The notes under the pieces: generated by a model
Told to the model about the DNA's origin: nothing
Database searches by the model: none
The model's input: the letters and a program-made list of their open reading frames with translations, nothing else
Part shown: one piece after another, positions 45,898 to 53,302 of the stretch
Numbering within the stretch: position 1 is the stretch's first letter
Layout of the letters: every line of letters starts with the position of its first letter
Translations under genes and position numbers: made by a program
DNA from: Acidimicrobiales bacterium
Lineage (GTDB): Bacteria > Actinomycetota > Acidimicrobiia > Acidimicrobiales > Aldehydirespiratoraceae
Length of the DNA stretch: 64,000 nucleotides
Reading direction: 5' to 3'
NCBI GenBank assembly: GCA_041394245.1
Contig: JAWKIR010000004.1
Coordinates: 62,001-126,000 of the forward strand

Positions 45898-46895
45898 GCC
45901 TCGTCGACGCAGTCGCTGCCGCCATGTTCCTCGCGGTCGTCCTCTATGCCGTGTTCGCGGGTGCCGACTTCGGCAGCGGTGTGTGGGACCTCGGAGCCGG
46001 CGACGCGAAGAAGGGCGGACGACTACGCCGGGTGATCGACCACGCGTTGGGGCCCGTGTGGGAGGCCAACCACGTCTGGCTGATCTTCGTCCTGGTGTTC
46101 ATGTGGACCGGCTTCCCCGATGCGTTCGCCCAGCTGATGCGCACGCTCGCGATCCCGTTCTGGCTGGCCGGCCTCGGCATCGTCCTGCGCGGCGCCGGGT
46201 TCGCGTTCCGGAAGTTCTCGCCGTCGCTTCGGTGGGCGCGAGTGGCCGGGGTGATGTTCGCGGCCTCGTCGCTGATGACGCCGTTCTTCCTCGGCACCAT
46301 CGCCGGTGGGGTCGCATCGGGGCGGGTCCCGGCCGAGGGGACCGGCGATCTCTGGTCGTCGTGGATCAACCCGACATCGCTCGTCGGTGGCGTGCTCGCG
46401 GTCCTGACGTGCACCTTCCTCGCCGGCGTCTTCCTCGCGGCCGACGCCGCGGGGCTCGACGCACCCCGACTCGCCGATTCGCTCCGGCGCCGCTCCCTGG
46501 TAGTGGGGGCGGTGACCGGCGTCGCCGCCCTGGCGGGCATCGTGCCGCTGACCGCTGATGCCGAAACGCTCTCCGACGGGCTCGTCGGCCGGGGCGCACC
46601 GGCGGTCGTCGTCTCGGCCCTCGCCGGTCTCGTCACCCTCGTGCTGCTGTGGAGGAATCGTCTTCGGCAAGCGCGTGCGTCGGCGGCGGTGGCGGTCGCC
46701 GCGATCGTGATCGGCTGGGGCGTGGCCCAGTATCCGTGGATCCTCGTCGACGAGATGCACCTCGACGACCACGCGGCGGAACCGGCGACGTTGTGGGGAC
46801 TGATCGTGGCATCCGCCGCGGCCGGGGTCCTGGTCGTCCCCCCGCTCGTCTACCTCCTGGTGCTCGCCGACCGGAACCGTGTCGGGGTCGAGTGA
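45894..46895 (+). CDS. cydB: Cytochrome bd-type quinol oxidase subunit II
   Basis: 333 residues, eight or nine membrane helices, coupled to cydA by the GTGA overlap. Family landmarks include YAVFAGADFGSGVWDL at the N-terminus, LGPVWEANHVWLIFVLVFMWTGFP and a C-terminal FLWG-type segment (AEPATLWGLIVASAAAGVLVVPPLVYL). It partners with CydA and has no heme of its own. Confidence 0.95.
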   Translation: MSLVDAVAAAMFLAVVLYAVFAGADFGSGVWDLGAGDAKKGGRLRRVIDHALGPVWEANHVWLIFVLVFMWTGFPDAFAQLMRTLAIPFWLAGLGIVLRGAGFAFRKFSPSLRWARVAGVMFAASSLMTPFFLGTIAGGVASGRVPAEGTGDLWSSWINPTSLVGGVLAVLTCTFLAGVFLAADAAGLDAPRLADSLRRRSLVVGAVTGVAALAGIVPLTADAETLSDGLVGRGAPAVVVSALAGLVTLVLLWRNRLRQARASAAVAVAAIVIGWGVAQYPWILVDEMHLDDHAAEPATLWGLIVASAAAGVLVVPPLVYLLVLADRNRVGVE

Positions 46896-46943
46896 GGCGC
46901 CCGCGCAGCCGGTGACGATTCGCCGGGCCTACACTCCGCAGCC

Positions 46944-48776
46944 ATGACGGCAGAGACGGCAGCAGAGACGGCAGCAGAGACGGAGACGGGCGCCGAGGAC
47001 GTCGCCTGGAACATCGAGACCCTGGTGGCCGACGTCGCCGGCAAGAGCGGGGTGGAGGGAGCCCTTGCGCTGCTCGACCGGGCCGACGAGCTCGCCGCCG
47101 CGCTCACCGCCGACGCGAAGGGCAAGCTCGCCGACGCCGAGGCAGGCCAGATCGCCGATTGGCTCGGGACACAGGCCGAACTCCTCGATGCCGCCCACCG
47201 GGCCGCCAACTACGCGTCGCTGCGTTTCTCCACCGACGTCGCCGATCCGGCCAACGGCGCCTTCATGGCCCAGATCCAGGAACGCACGGCAGCGCTGAGC
47301 GCGGAACTCGTCTGGTTCGAGCTCGAGTGGCTCGCCATCGACGATGAGCGGGCCGAGGCGCTGATGAGCTCCCCGGAGCTCGCCTCGCACCGGCACCATC
47401 TCGAGACGTCCCGGCTGCGGCGACCCCATGTGCTCTCGGAGGCCGAAGAGAAGCTGCTGGCCAACAAGGCGCCGACCGGGCGTTCGGCATGGGTGCGCCT
47501 CTTCACGGAACTGACCTCGGCGATCAGGGTGGAACTCGACGGTGCCGAGATGCCCCTCGACGCGGGACTGTCGCGTCTCATGCATCCCGACCGTGACGTG
47601 CGCCGCACGGCCGCCGATGCGGTGACCGCAGGGCTCGCGCCCGGGCTGCGCAACCGGGCGTTCGTCTTCAACACGCTCCTCGCCGACAAGAGCACCGACG
47701 ACCGTCTACGCCACTATCCGACCTGGATCTCGGCGTGGAATCAGGGGAACGAGGCGAGCGACGAGTCGGTCGAGGCGCTGGTCGAGGCCGTCGTAGGTCG
47801 CTACGACCTTCCCCAGCGCTGGTACCGGCTGAAGGCCCGGGTGCTCGGCGTCGAGCGGCTGGCCGATTACGACCGCGGTTCGTCGGTCGCCGAGACCAAC
47901 GTGCACGTGCCCTGGGACGAGGCGAAGGCGACGGTGCGCGACGCCTACGCGAGCTTCAGCCCGGAGCTCGCCCACATCGTCGATCGCTTCTACGACGAGG
48001 GCTGGATCGATGCCCCGGTCCGAGACGACAAGCGGGGCGGCGCCTTCTGCGCGTACACCGTGCCCGACCATCATCCATACGTGTTCCTCAACTACACGGC
48101 GACCCCCGGCGATGTGCTGACCCTGGCCCACGAGCTCGGGCATGCCGTCCACGGCTATCTGTCGCGTCCTCAGGGGATCTTCCACCAGTCGACGCCGCTG
48201 ACCCTGGCGGAGACGGCTTCGGTGTTCGGTGAGACCGTGACCTTCGAGCGGCTGCTCGATCGCACCGACGACCCCGGCGATCGCTTCGCGCTGCTCGCCC
48301 AGCAGGTCGAGGGCAACATCGCGACCGTCTTCCGTCAGGTTGCGATGAACCGCTTCGAGAACGCCGTCCACACCCACCGCCGCGAGATCGGCGAGCTGTC
48401 GACCGACGACTTCGCCGAGCACTGGGCAACGACCCAGGGGGACCTGTTCGGCGACACGGTGGAGGTGACCGAGGGCTATCGCAGCTGGTGGTCCTACATC
48501 CCGCACTTCATCGGGACCCCCGGCTACGTGTACGCCTACGCCTACGGCCAGCTGCTGGCACTCTCGGTCTACGCCCAGTACGAGGCGCAGGGTGCGGCGT
48601 TCGTGCCGAGCTATCTGGAGCTGCTCGGCGCGGGCGGGTCTCGCTGGCCCGAGGAGCTCGCGGCGATCGTCGGATGCGACCTCACCGACCCGGCGTTCTG
48701 GTCGTCCGGCCTGGAGATCGTCGATGCCCAGATCGCCCGGGCCGAGGCGGCGGCGGAGGCCGCCGGTCGCGTCTGA
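46944..48776 (+). CDS. pepF: M3-family oligoendopeptidase F (PepF-like) metallopeptidase
   Basis: 610 residues. The zinc site is HELGH at 396-400, and the third ligand lies in AETASVFGE; YVFLNYTATPGDVLTLAHELGHAVHGYL and YAYAYGQLLALSVYA are typical of the PepF/oligoendopeptidase F family, which degrades cytoplasmic oligopeptides. The N-terminus holds short in-frame repeats (TAAETAAETET) from a 12-bp repeat. The ATG at 46944 follows TACACT by 8 bases (leaderless). It is convergent with corA, with one base between stops. Confidence 0.93.
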   Translation: MTAETAAETAAETETGAEDVAWNIETLVADVAGKSGVEGALALLDRADELAAALTADAKGKLADAEAGQIADWLGTQAELLDAAHRAANYASLRFSTDVADPANGAFMAQIQERTAALSAELVWFELEWLAIDDERAEALMSSPELASHRHHLETSRLRRPHVLSEAEEKLLANKAPTGRSAWVRLFTELTSAIRVELDGAEMPLDAGLSRLMHPDRDVRRTAADAVTAGLAPGLRNRAFVFNTLLADKSTDDRLRHYPTWISAWNQGNEASDESVEALVEAVVGRYDLPQRWYRLKARVLGVERLADYDRGSSVAETNVHVPWDEAKATVRDAYASFSPELAHIVDRFYDEGWIDAPVRDDKRGGAFCAYTVPDHHPYVFLNYTATPGDVLTLAHELGHAVHGYLSRPQGIFHQSTPLTLAETASVFGETVTFERLLDRTDDPGDRFALLAQQVEGNIATVFRQVAMNRFENAVHTHRREIGELSTDDFAEHWATTQGDLFGDTVEVTEGYRSWWSYIPHFIGTPGYVYAYAYGQLLALSVYAQYEAQGAAFVPSYLELLGAGGSRWPEELAAIVGCDLTDPAFWSSGLEIVDAQIARAEAAAEAAGRV

Positions 48777-48777
48777 C

Positions 48778-49920
48778 TCAGGGGTCGTCGGTTGTGGTCG
48801 AAGCCCCTTGGTCGTCGGTGTCGGACGACTGATCGGGCGCCTCGTCGCTGCTCTTTCGGATCGGGCTGAGCGAGATCTCGAGTGCGGCGTTGACCAGTTC
48901 GATGGGGGCACGGGCTCCTTCGATGAGTCCACGCCCCACCAGGACGCCGGCCTCGCGCCCCGACGGACGGCGGATCCATCCCAGCGACACGAACACCCCG
49001 AGGGAGAGGGCGGCGAGGGCACACATGGCGATCGTCACGATCAGCCAGCCGTTGTCGTTGGCCGTGCCCGGAAGGTTCTGGAAGTTCATGCCGAAGAAGC
49101 CCACGATCAGGCTCAGCGGCAGCATGATCGCGGCATAGATGGTGAGGACCTTGCTCACCTCGGTGGCCTTCTTGGCCTCCGCGCCGCGATAGGCCTCGAG
49201 CGCCTCGGTGAGCGCGGTGCGTGCGGCGTCGATCCCCGTGCTGACCCGCGACGCCACGTCGAAGACGTCGGAGCAACGCCGCTGCCCCGACCGGGTGATC
49301 AGCGGCGACGTCGACACCCGGAGCAGATCGAGTACTTCGCGCTGGGGTTGGACGGCTCGGCGCACGGCGGCGAGGTCTCGGCGGACGAGCGTCACCTCGC
49401 GGATGAGCGACCCGTCGGCCTGGAGCGCAAGCTCGATCAGGTGCTCGATGCGGGCGTCGAACACATCGAGGATCGCGACGAGTCGGCGGGTCAGGACGTT
49501 GGCGAGCCGGGCGAGGAGCTCGTCGGCGCCACCGCTCGTCAGCTCGACGCGCTCTTGGACCTCGGTCCACAGCGCCTCGATCGCCGGGGAGTGGCGCCGT
49601 CGTATGGTGATCAGGACACGCTCCAGCAGGAAGCAGTCGACCTCGTAGGTCGCGACACGGTCCTCGGCCAAGCCGTGGAGGATGACCAGCAGGGACTCGC
49701 CGAAGTCCTCGGTCTTCGGCAGGTCGCCTTCGCTCATCGCATGACGGACCGCCAGCGGGTCGAGCTCGAACCTGGCAACGAACGCCACCAACGCCGCCGT
49801 GTCGCCCGGCTCGACCCGGATGTCGATCCACCGCCATTTGATGTCGTCGGCCGGGTCGACGCCGATGTCGGCGACGACGGCTGGGTCCGGTCGAGCACAC
49901 TCGAGTGCGCGGATCTCCAT
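48778..49920 (-). CDS. corA: CorA-family divalent-cation transporter
   Basis: 380 residues. The C-terminal two membrane helices are joined by the selectivity motif GMN (GFFGMNFQN, near residue 297), as in CorA magnesium/cobalt channels. The N-terminal cytoplasmic domain (about 1-270) is helical and acidic. The C-terminal tail after TM2 is extended and Asp/Ser/Thr-rich, unlike the short basic tail of most CorA. The ATG at 49920 follows GATCAT by 6 bases and appears leaderless. Confidence 0.92.
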   Translation of the reverse strand: MEIRALECARPDPAVVADIGVDPADDIKWRWIDIRVEPGDTAALVAFVARFELDPLAVRHAMSEGDLPKTEDFGESLLVILHGLAEDRVATYEVDCFLLERVLITIRRRHSPAIEALWTEVQERVELTSGGADELLARLANVLTRRLVAILDVFDARIEHLIELALQADGSLIREVTLVRRDLAAVRRAVQPQREVLDLLRVSTSPLITRSGQRRCSDVFDVASRVSTGIDAARTALTEALEAYRGAEAKKATEVSKVLTIYAAIMLPLSLIVGFFGMNFQNLPGTANDNGWLIVTIAMCALAALSLGVFVSLGWIRRPSGREAGVLVGRGLIEGARAPIELVNAALEISLSPIRKSSDEAPDQSSDTDDQGASTTTDDP

Positions 49921-50001
49921 GGCGCAATGATCCCGCGTCGCGACGTCGTGGTCGGTGATCCTGTCGGCGGTGAGTCCGTCGCGCCGGCGCGGGCGGACTG
50001 A

Positions 50002-50024
50002 GTGTCACACGGCCTCGACACACT
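50002..50024 (+). promoter_or_regulatory. DNA-damage (RecA-NDp/PafBC-like) promoter before the DUF4262 gene
   Basis: GTGTCACAC, 8 bases, then CACACT. The published RecA-independent promoter TTGTCRGTG-N8-TAnnnT has the same architecture. The element at 52548-52570 is near-identical with the same spacing. The DUF4262 start is 57 bp downstream. Confidence 0.5.
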
Positions 50025-50081
50025 GATGCTCCGCTCGCCGGCGGCGTGTCGCCGGTCTCTCGAGACAGAGGGAGACCGCGT

Positions 50082-50528
50082 ATGTGCATGCGTTGCGATG
50101 GTTACAGCTGGGAGGAGATCGCCCGCCACACCGATCTGGTGATCCGGGTGCACGGCTTCACCACGATCCATGTGGAAGACGAACGGCCGTGGACCTACAC
50201 GGTCGGTGCCTTCGAGAGCTGGGACCAGCCGGAGTTGATCGTCGTCGACATCGAACCCGCCATCCAGAAGGCGTTGATCCAGGCGGTCGGCGAGGACTAT
50301 GTCGACTTCGGCGAGATCAGTCCCCAAACGCTCGAGCTGCTCGATGTGGAACTGGTGACCGTCGATGCGTCGCACTTCGACGACGGGTTGGTTGCGGCAT
50401 GGGAAGGCCGCTATTCGATGGCGGCGTCGACCGGCGACTTCGTCCAGCTGCTTCCCGGGCCGTCATGGTTCTGCGGCGACTGCCGTCCGCGGCAGCGGCG
50501 TCTCGACGAGGTTCGTCGAGCATCTTGA
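50082..50528 (+). CDS. DUF4262-domain protein
   Basis: 148 residues starting MCMRCDGYSWEEIARH, the Met-Cys-x-x-Cys-Asp entry that marks DUF4262 proteins, followed by HGFTTIHVEDERPWTYTVG and PELIVVDIE. A second cysteine pair is near the C-terminus (WFCGDCRPRQ), which may bind metal. Function unknown; the family is widespread in actinobacteria and often located beside phage or toxin genes. GAGGGAG precedes the ATG. The promoter element resembles the DNA-damage promoter. Confidence 0.82.
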   Translation: MCMRCDGYSWEEIARHTDLVIRVHGFTTIHVEDERPWTYTVGAFESWDQPELIVVDIEPAIQKALIQAVGEDYVDFGEISPQTLELLDVELVTVDASHFDDGLVAAWEGRYSMAASTGDFVQLLPGPSWFCGDCRPRQRRLDEVRRAS

Positions 50529-50582
50529 GTCGTGCTCGGGCCCGTGCAGGTCGATCGTCGGACGGTGACGAATCGCACGCCG

Positions 50583-51656
50583 TCAGCGAAAGGTGTCGGC
50601 CTCCCGTGGTGCGATCGTCGATCGGATCGCGGCGAGGCTCGCGGGCTCGAGTTCGACCTCGTCGCGGATCGCCGCGGTGGCCTGCCATGTCGACTCGTCG
50701 GCCAGTTCGGCAGGCACCGCGTCCAGTGCGACGGCGACGTACTCGCCGACGCACGGCGAGCCGATGCAGATCCACGTGTCCGGTGGGCGGCCATCGTGGT
50801 GCAGGCGCGCCACCATCGACGCAGTGGTCGTCGAGATCAGTCGTCCGTGCATGCAGACCGTCACGCCCGACAGGTCGTCGCCGAGTTCGGTCGGGGGCGG
50901 TACGGCCTCGGCCTCGTGGCCGGGGCGCCCCCACGGCCCGGTGCCGTGGTCTCGAAGTGTGGCGATCGCGATCGTCGGGTCGAGGGCACGATTCTGGGTT
51001 GCACATGTGGTGGTGGCGCGAAGACGGTGGTCCGCCAGGCGAGTGTCGACGCGGGCATCGTGCCAGTCGTGCGTCGAGAAGCCCGCGGTCACACCGGGCG
51101 ACGCCCGGGTCCACCCGCTGCCGAGGGTGTAGCGGTTGGAGATCGCACCGTGCCCATCGAGGGGCGCCGCCACCCAGTCGGCGCCGAACGTCTCGACGAC
51201 CCATCCGCCTCGTGCATCGGCGATGAGGAACGAGGAGTCGTAGGGATCGTTCGCCGTGGCGTCGCAGCTCCCGCCCTGGCCGTAGCGAGTGAGCAGGTCG
51301 GTGATCACATCGCACGCCTCGTCGGCGGTCGCGCCCCGTTCGAGGCCGAGCCGGACCAGATCCATGCCGATCAGGGCGGGATCATCGTCGTGGGTCCGGG
51401 CCGCCCAGAGGCGTTCGTTGCCGATGGCGACGCCGTGTTCGTTGACCCCGTGCTCGGCCCCCCACAGCCACGTGGGCTGCGAGAGCAGCATCCCGTGGGC
51501 GCCGTGGTCGGGAATGGTCAGGTATTGCGTCTCGGTCGTGGCGTTGCCCCGTCGGGCCGGATGCCAGCGCACGACCTGGGCCTCGTCGCGGGGTCGGTCG
51601 CTGTTCTTGGCGAAGAGCGCGCCGCCGGCGCCGAAGGTCGCGAACGTGTCGCACAT
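50583..51656 (-). CDS. C69-family peptidase (secernin/dipeptidase-like, Ntn hydrolase)
   Basis: 357 residues starting MCDTFATFGAGGALFAKNSDRP. The residue after the initiator Met is Cys2, which would be the N-terminal nucleophile after Met removal, and FAKNSDRPRDEAQ is the secernin/peptidase C69 motif. Further family text: WLWGAEHGVNEHGVAIGNE and SSFLIADARGGWVVET. It would act as a cytoplasmic dipeptidase or amidase. It follows the dehydrogenase gene after a 2-bp gap on the same strand. Confidence 0.9.
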   Translation of the reverse strand: MCDTFATFGAGGALFAKNSDRPRDEAQVVRWHPARRGNATTETQYLTIPDHGAHGMLLSQPTWLWGAEHGVNEHGVAIGNERLWAARTHDDDPALIGMDLVRLGLERGATADEACDVITDLLTRYGQGGSCDATANDPYDSSFLIADARGGWVVETFGADWVAAPLDGHGAISNRYTLGSGWTRASPGVTAGFSTHDWHDARVDTRLADHRLRATTTCATQNRALDPTIAIATLRDHGTGPWGRPGHEAEAVPPPTELGDDLSGVTVCMHGRLISTTTASMVARLHHDGRPPDTWICIGSPCVGEYVAVALDAVPAELADESTWQATAAIRDEVELEPASLAAIRSTIAPREADTFR

Positions 51657-51658
51657 GC

Positions 51659-52495
51659 TCAGCCCTCCACGAGTCGCCGGACGACGTCGTCGACCTCGAT
51701 GTCGTCTCGGTCGCGGAGATCGGTCAGGGCCCCATAGATCTCGGCCGCCGCCTGGTGGAAACCGGCGGGGAGGCCGGCGGCGTCGAAGGTGGCGGAGATC
51801 TCGTGCATCTCGGCGACGAAACGCCAGGCCTTGGGGGTGGTACCCCGAGCAGTGCGGGGCAACTGGTCGACGAGTTCGGGGGTGAGCGTCGACCATGCAT
51901 GATCCAGCCCCTCGACGACCCCCTCGATCTCGGCCAGCGCCCGGATCGCGAGCAACAGGGCACTCGTTCCCTTCGTCCACGCCGCGAACGCCATCTTCAC
52001 CGCTGATGCGGCGCCGGGTTCGTCGCCGACATGGTGGGTTTCGAGCGGCCCGCTCGCGAACAGGGCGGCGACGGCATCGCTGCGCGCTCGATCGCCGGAG
52101 AGGTAGAGGACCGTGAGTCCGGCGTGTCGGGCCGGTGGCCCGACGATCCCCCCGTCGAGTGCCAGCGCCCCACCGGCACCCACGGTGGCCGCGATGGTGC
52201 GCGCGGTCTGGGGAGCGACGGCGTTGGCGTCGAGATAGACACCCGAGAAGCCGAGCGCGGCCACGTCGCGAGCGACGGCGAGCGCGTCGCCGGGCGGGCA
52301 CACCGAGATGATCGTGTCACTTCGCCCGACCAGGGCATCGAGCGTCCCCACGTCGTGGAGCGCGTCGGCCTCGGCGCGCTCCTGGGTCGCCGGGCTGCGG
52401 CCCTGCGATGCCCACACCACCTCGTGACCTGCACCGACCAGCGCAGCACCGAGTGAGGTGCCCATCGAGCCGGGGTGCAGGATGCCGATCGACAT
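51659..52495 (-). CDS. NAD(P)-binding 6-phosphogluconate-dehydrogenase-like protein (DUF1932 C-terminus)
   Basis: 278 residues. The N-terminus MSIGILHPGSMGTSLGAALVGAGHEVVWAS is a Rossmann NAD(P) motif (G-x-x-G-x-S/M-G), followed by SDTIISVCPPGDA and YLDANAVAPQTARTIA, as in beta-hydroxyacid dehydrogenases. The C-terminal helical part (VKMAFAAWTKGTSALLLAIRALAE) matches the DUF1932 type. The substrate is unknown. CACACT 7 bases before the ATG suggests a leaderless start. It heads a two-gene operon with the C69 peptidase. Confidence 0.87.
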   Translation of the reverse strand: MSIGILHPGSMGTSLGAALVGAGHEVVWASQGRSPATQERAEADALHDVGTLDALVGRSDTIISVCPPGDALAVARDVAALGFSGVYLDANAVAPQTARTIAATVGAGGALALDGGIVGPPARHAGLTVLYLSGDRARSDAVAALFASGPLETHHVGDEPGAASAVKMAFAAWTKGTSALLLAIRALAEIEGVVEGLDHAWSTLTPELVDQLPRTARGTTPKAWRFVAEMHEISATFDAAGLPAGFHQAAAEIYGALTDLRDRDDIEVDDVVRRLVEG

Positions 52496-52547
52496 GGACC
52501 CCAGTGTGGCAGTTCGGATCGCTCGGCGTGTCGCCTGCCGGCGGTGA

Positions 52548-52570
52548 GTGTCACACCCCCTCGACATGAT
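52548..52570 (+). promoter_or_regulatory. DNA-damage (RecA-NDp/PafBC-like) promoter, leaderless
   Basis: GTGTCACAC, 8 bases, then CATGAT, followed after 6 bases by the ATG at 52577. The core CCTCGACA after the first element is shared with the copy at 50002. Spacing agrees with the PafBC-type promoter pattern. Confidence 0.55.
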
Positions 52571-52576
52571 GTGCAC

Positions 52577-52975
52577 ATGCTCACCGTGGTCGCCGCCGGA
52601 CATCGTGTTCTGGTCGATGCCGTCGCCCAATCGATTGCCGACGCGGAGGAAGCCCGCGTCATGCGTCGAGATGCGACGGCGATGGTCGAACGCATGGCGG
52701 CGCAGGCCCGGGCGGCCGGCGTTGTCCATCCGGTGGCGGCTGCGGTGGCACGTGGTGCGCGGGTCAGTGAGCTGATCGGGCCCGAGGAGTTCGCCGAGCG
52801 TCACGGCCTCTCGGTTCCCGAACTGTTGGCGGCGGAGGCCGGCGACACGCGCTTCGGTGAGCTGCCTTCGGGCTATGACCGCGTGCTGGCGGCGCTGGGC
52901 CTCGACCTGCTGAGCCTCGCCGATCTCGCCGCGTCGTGGCAGCAGCCTGCGTCCGCACAGGAAACGCTCTTCTGA
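52577..52975 (+). CDS. Protein of unknown function with possible helix-turn-helix segment
   Basis: 132 residues starting MLTVVAAGHRVLVDAVAQSIADAEE. The first 60 residues form an amphipathic helical region; FAERHGLSVPELLAAEAGD (about 75-93) has the pattern of a helix-turn-helix, and a short helical C-terminus follows. No family was recognised. The start is fixed by the leaderless promoter. The promoter similarity to the DUF4262 gene suggests that both respond to DNA damage. Confidence 0.7.
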   Translation: MLTVVAAGHRVLVDAVAQSIADAEEARVMRRDATAMVERMAAQARAAGVVHPVAAAVARGARVSELIGPEEFAERHGLSVPELLAAEAGDTRFGELPSGYDRVLAALGLDLLSLADLAASWQQPASAQETLF

Positions 52976-53099
52976 ACATCGTTCCTACCGGGTGGTCACA
53001 TCTGTCACGTTCCGTGGTGGTGCGTGCGGGATGTACCCGACCCTGCCAACCTTGACGTGTGCATCGGGCGGGGTGCGCAAGGTGGGAAGAGGTTTTGGC

Positions 53100-53258
53100 G
53101 TGTTGAAAATCGAGGGAAGGCAGACGAAGGACTGCCCGGAGGCGGCCGAGAGCCACCTCTCCGAGGGCGAGGGGTTGCTCATTCTGGGAGTGCTCACGGG
53201 ATCGTGGGTGATCGCCATCGGGTTCGGTTGGATCGTCTGGCGATTGACACCGTTCTAG
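53100..53258 (+). CDS. Small single-span membrane protein
   Basis: 52 residues from a GTG at 53100 with GGAAGAGG about 9 bases upstream. The C-terminal half is one hydrophobic helix (GLLILGVLTGSWVIAIGFGWIVW) after a polar N-terminus. No known family. It lies 44 bp before the lipoprotein gene on the same strand. It may continue upstream in frame to 52992, but that part does not look coding. Confidence 0.5.
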   Translation: MLKIEGRQTKDCPEAAESHLSEGEGLLILGVLTGSWVIAIGFGWIVWRLTPF

Positions 53259-53302
53259 ATCGAAGTCGCCGGTAGCGGCGGGGCGCGCGAAACTCGTCGG
53301 CC

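Noticed and set aside
52992..53100. N-terminal extension of the small membrane protein at 53100.
   Set aside because: The extension (MVTSVTFRGGACG...) has no ribosome site and looks non-coding, while GTG 53100 has one.
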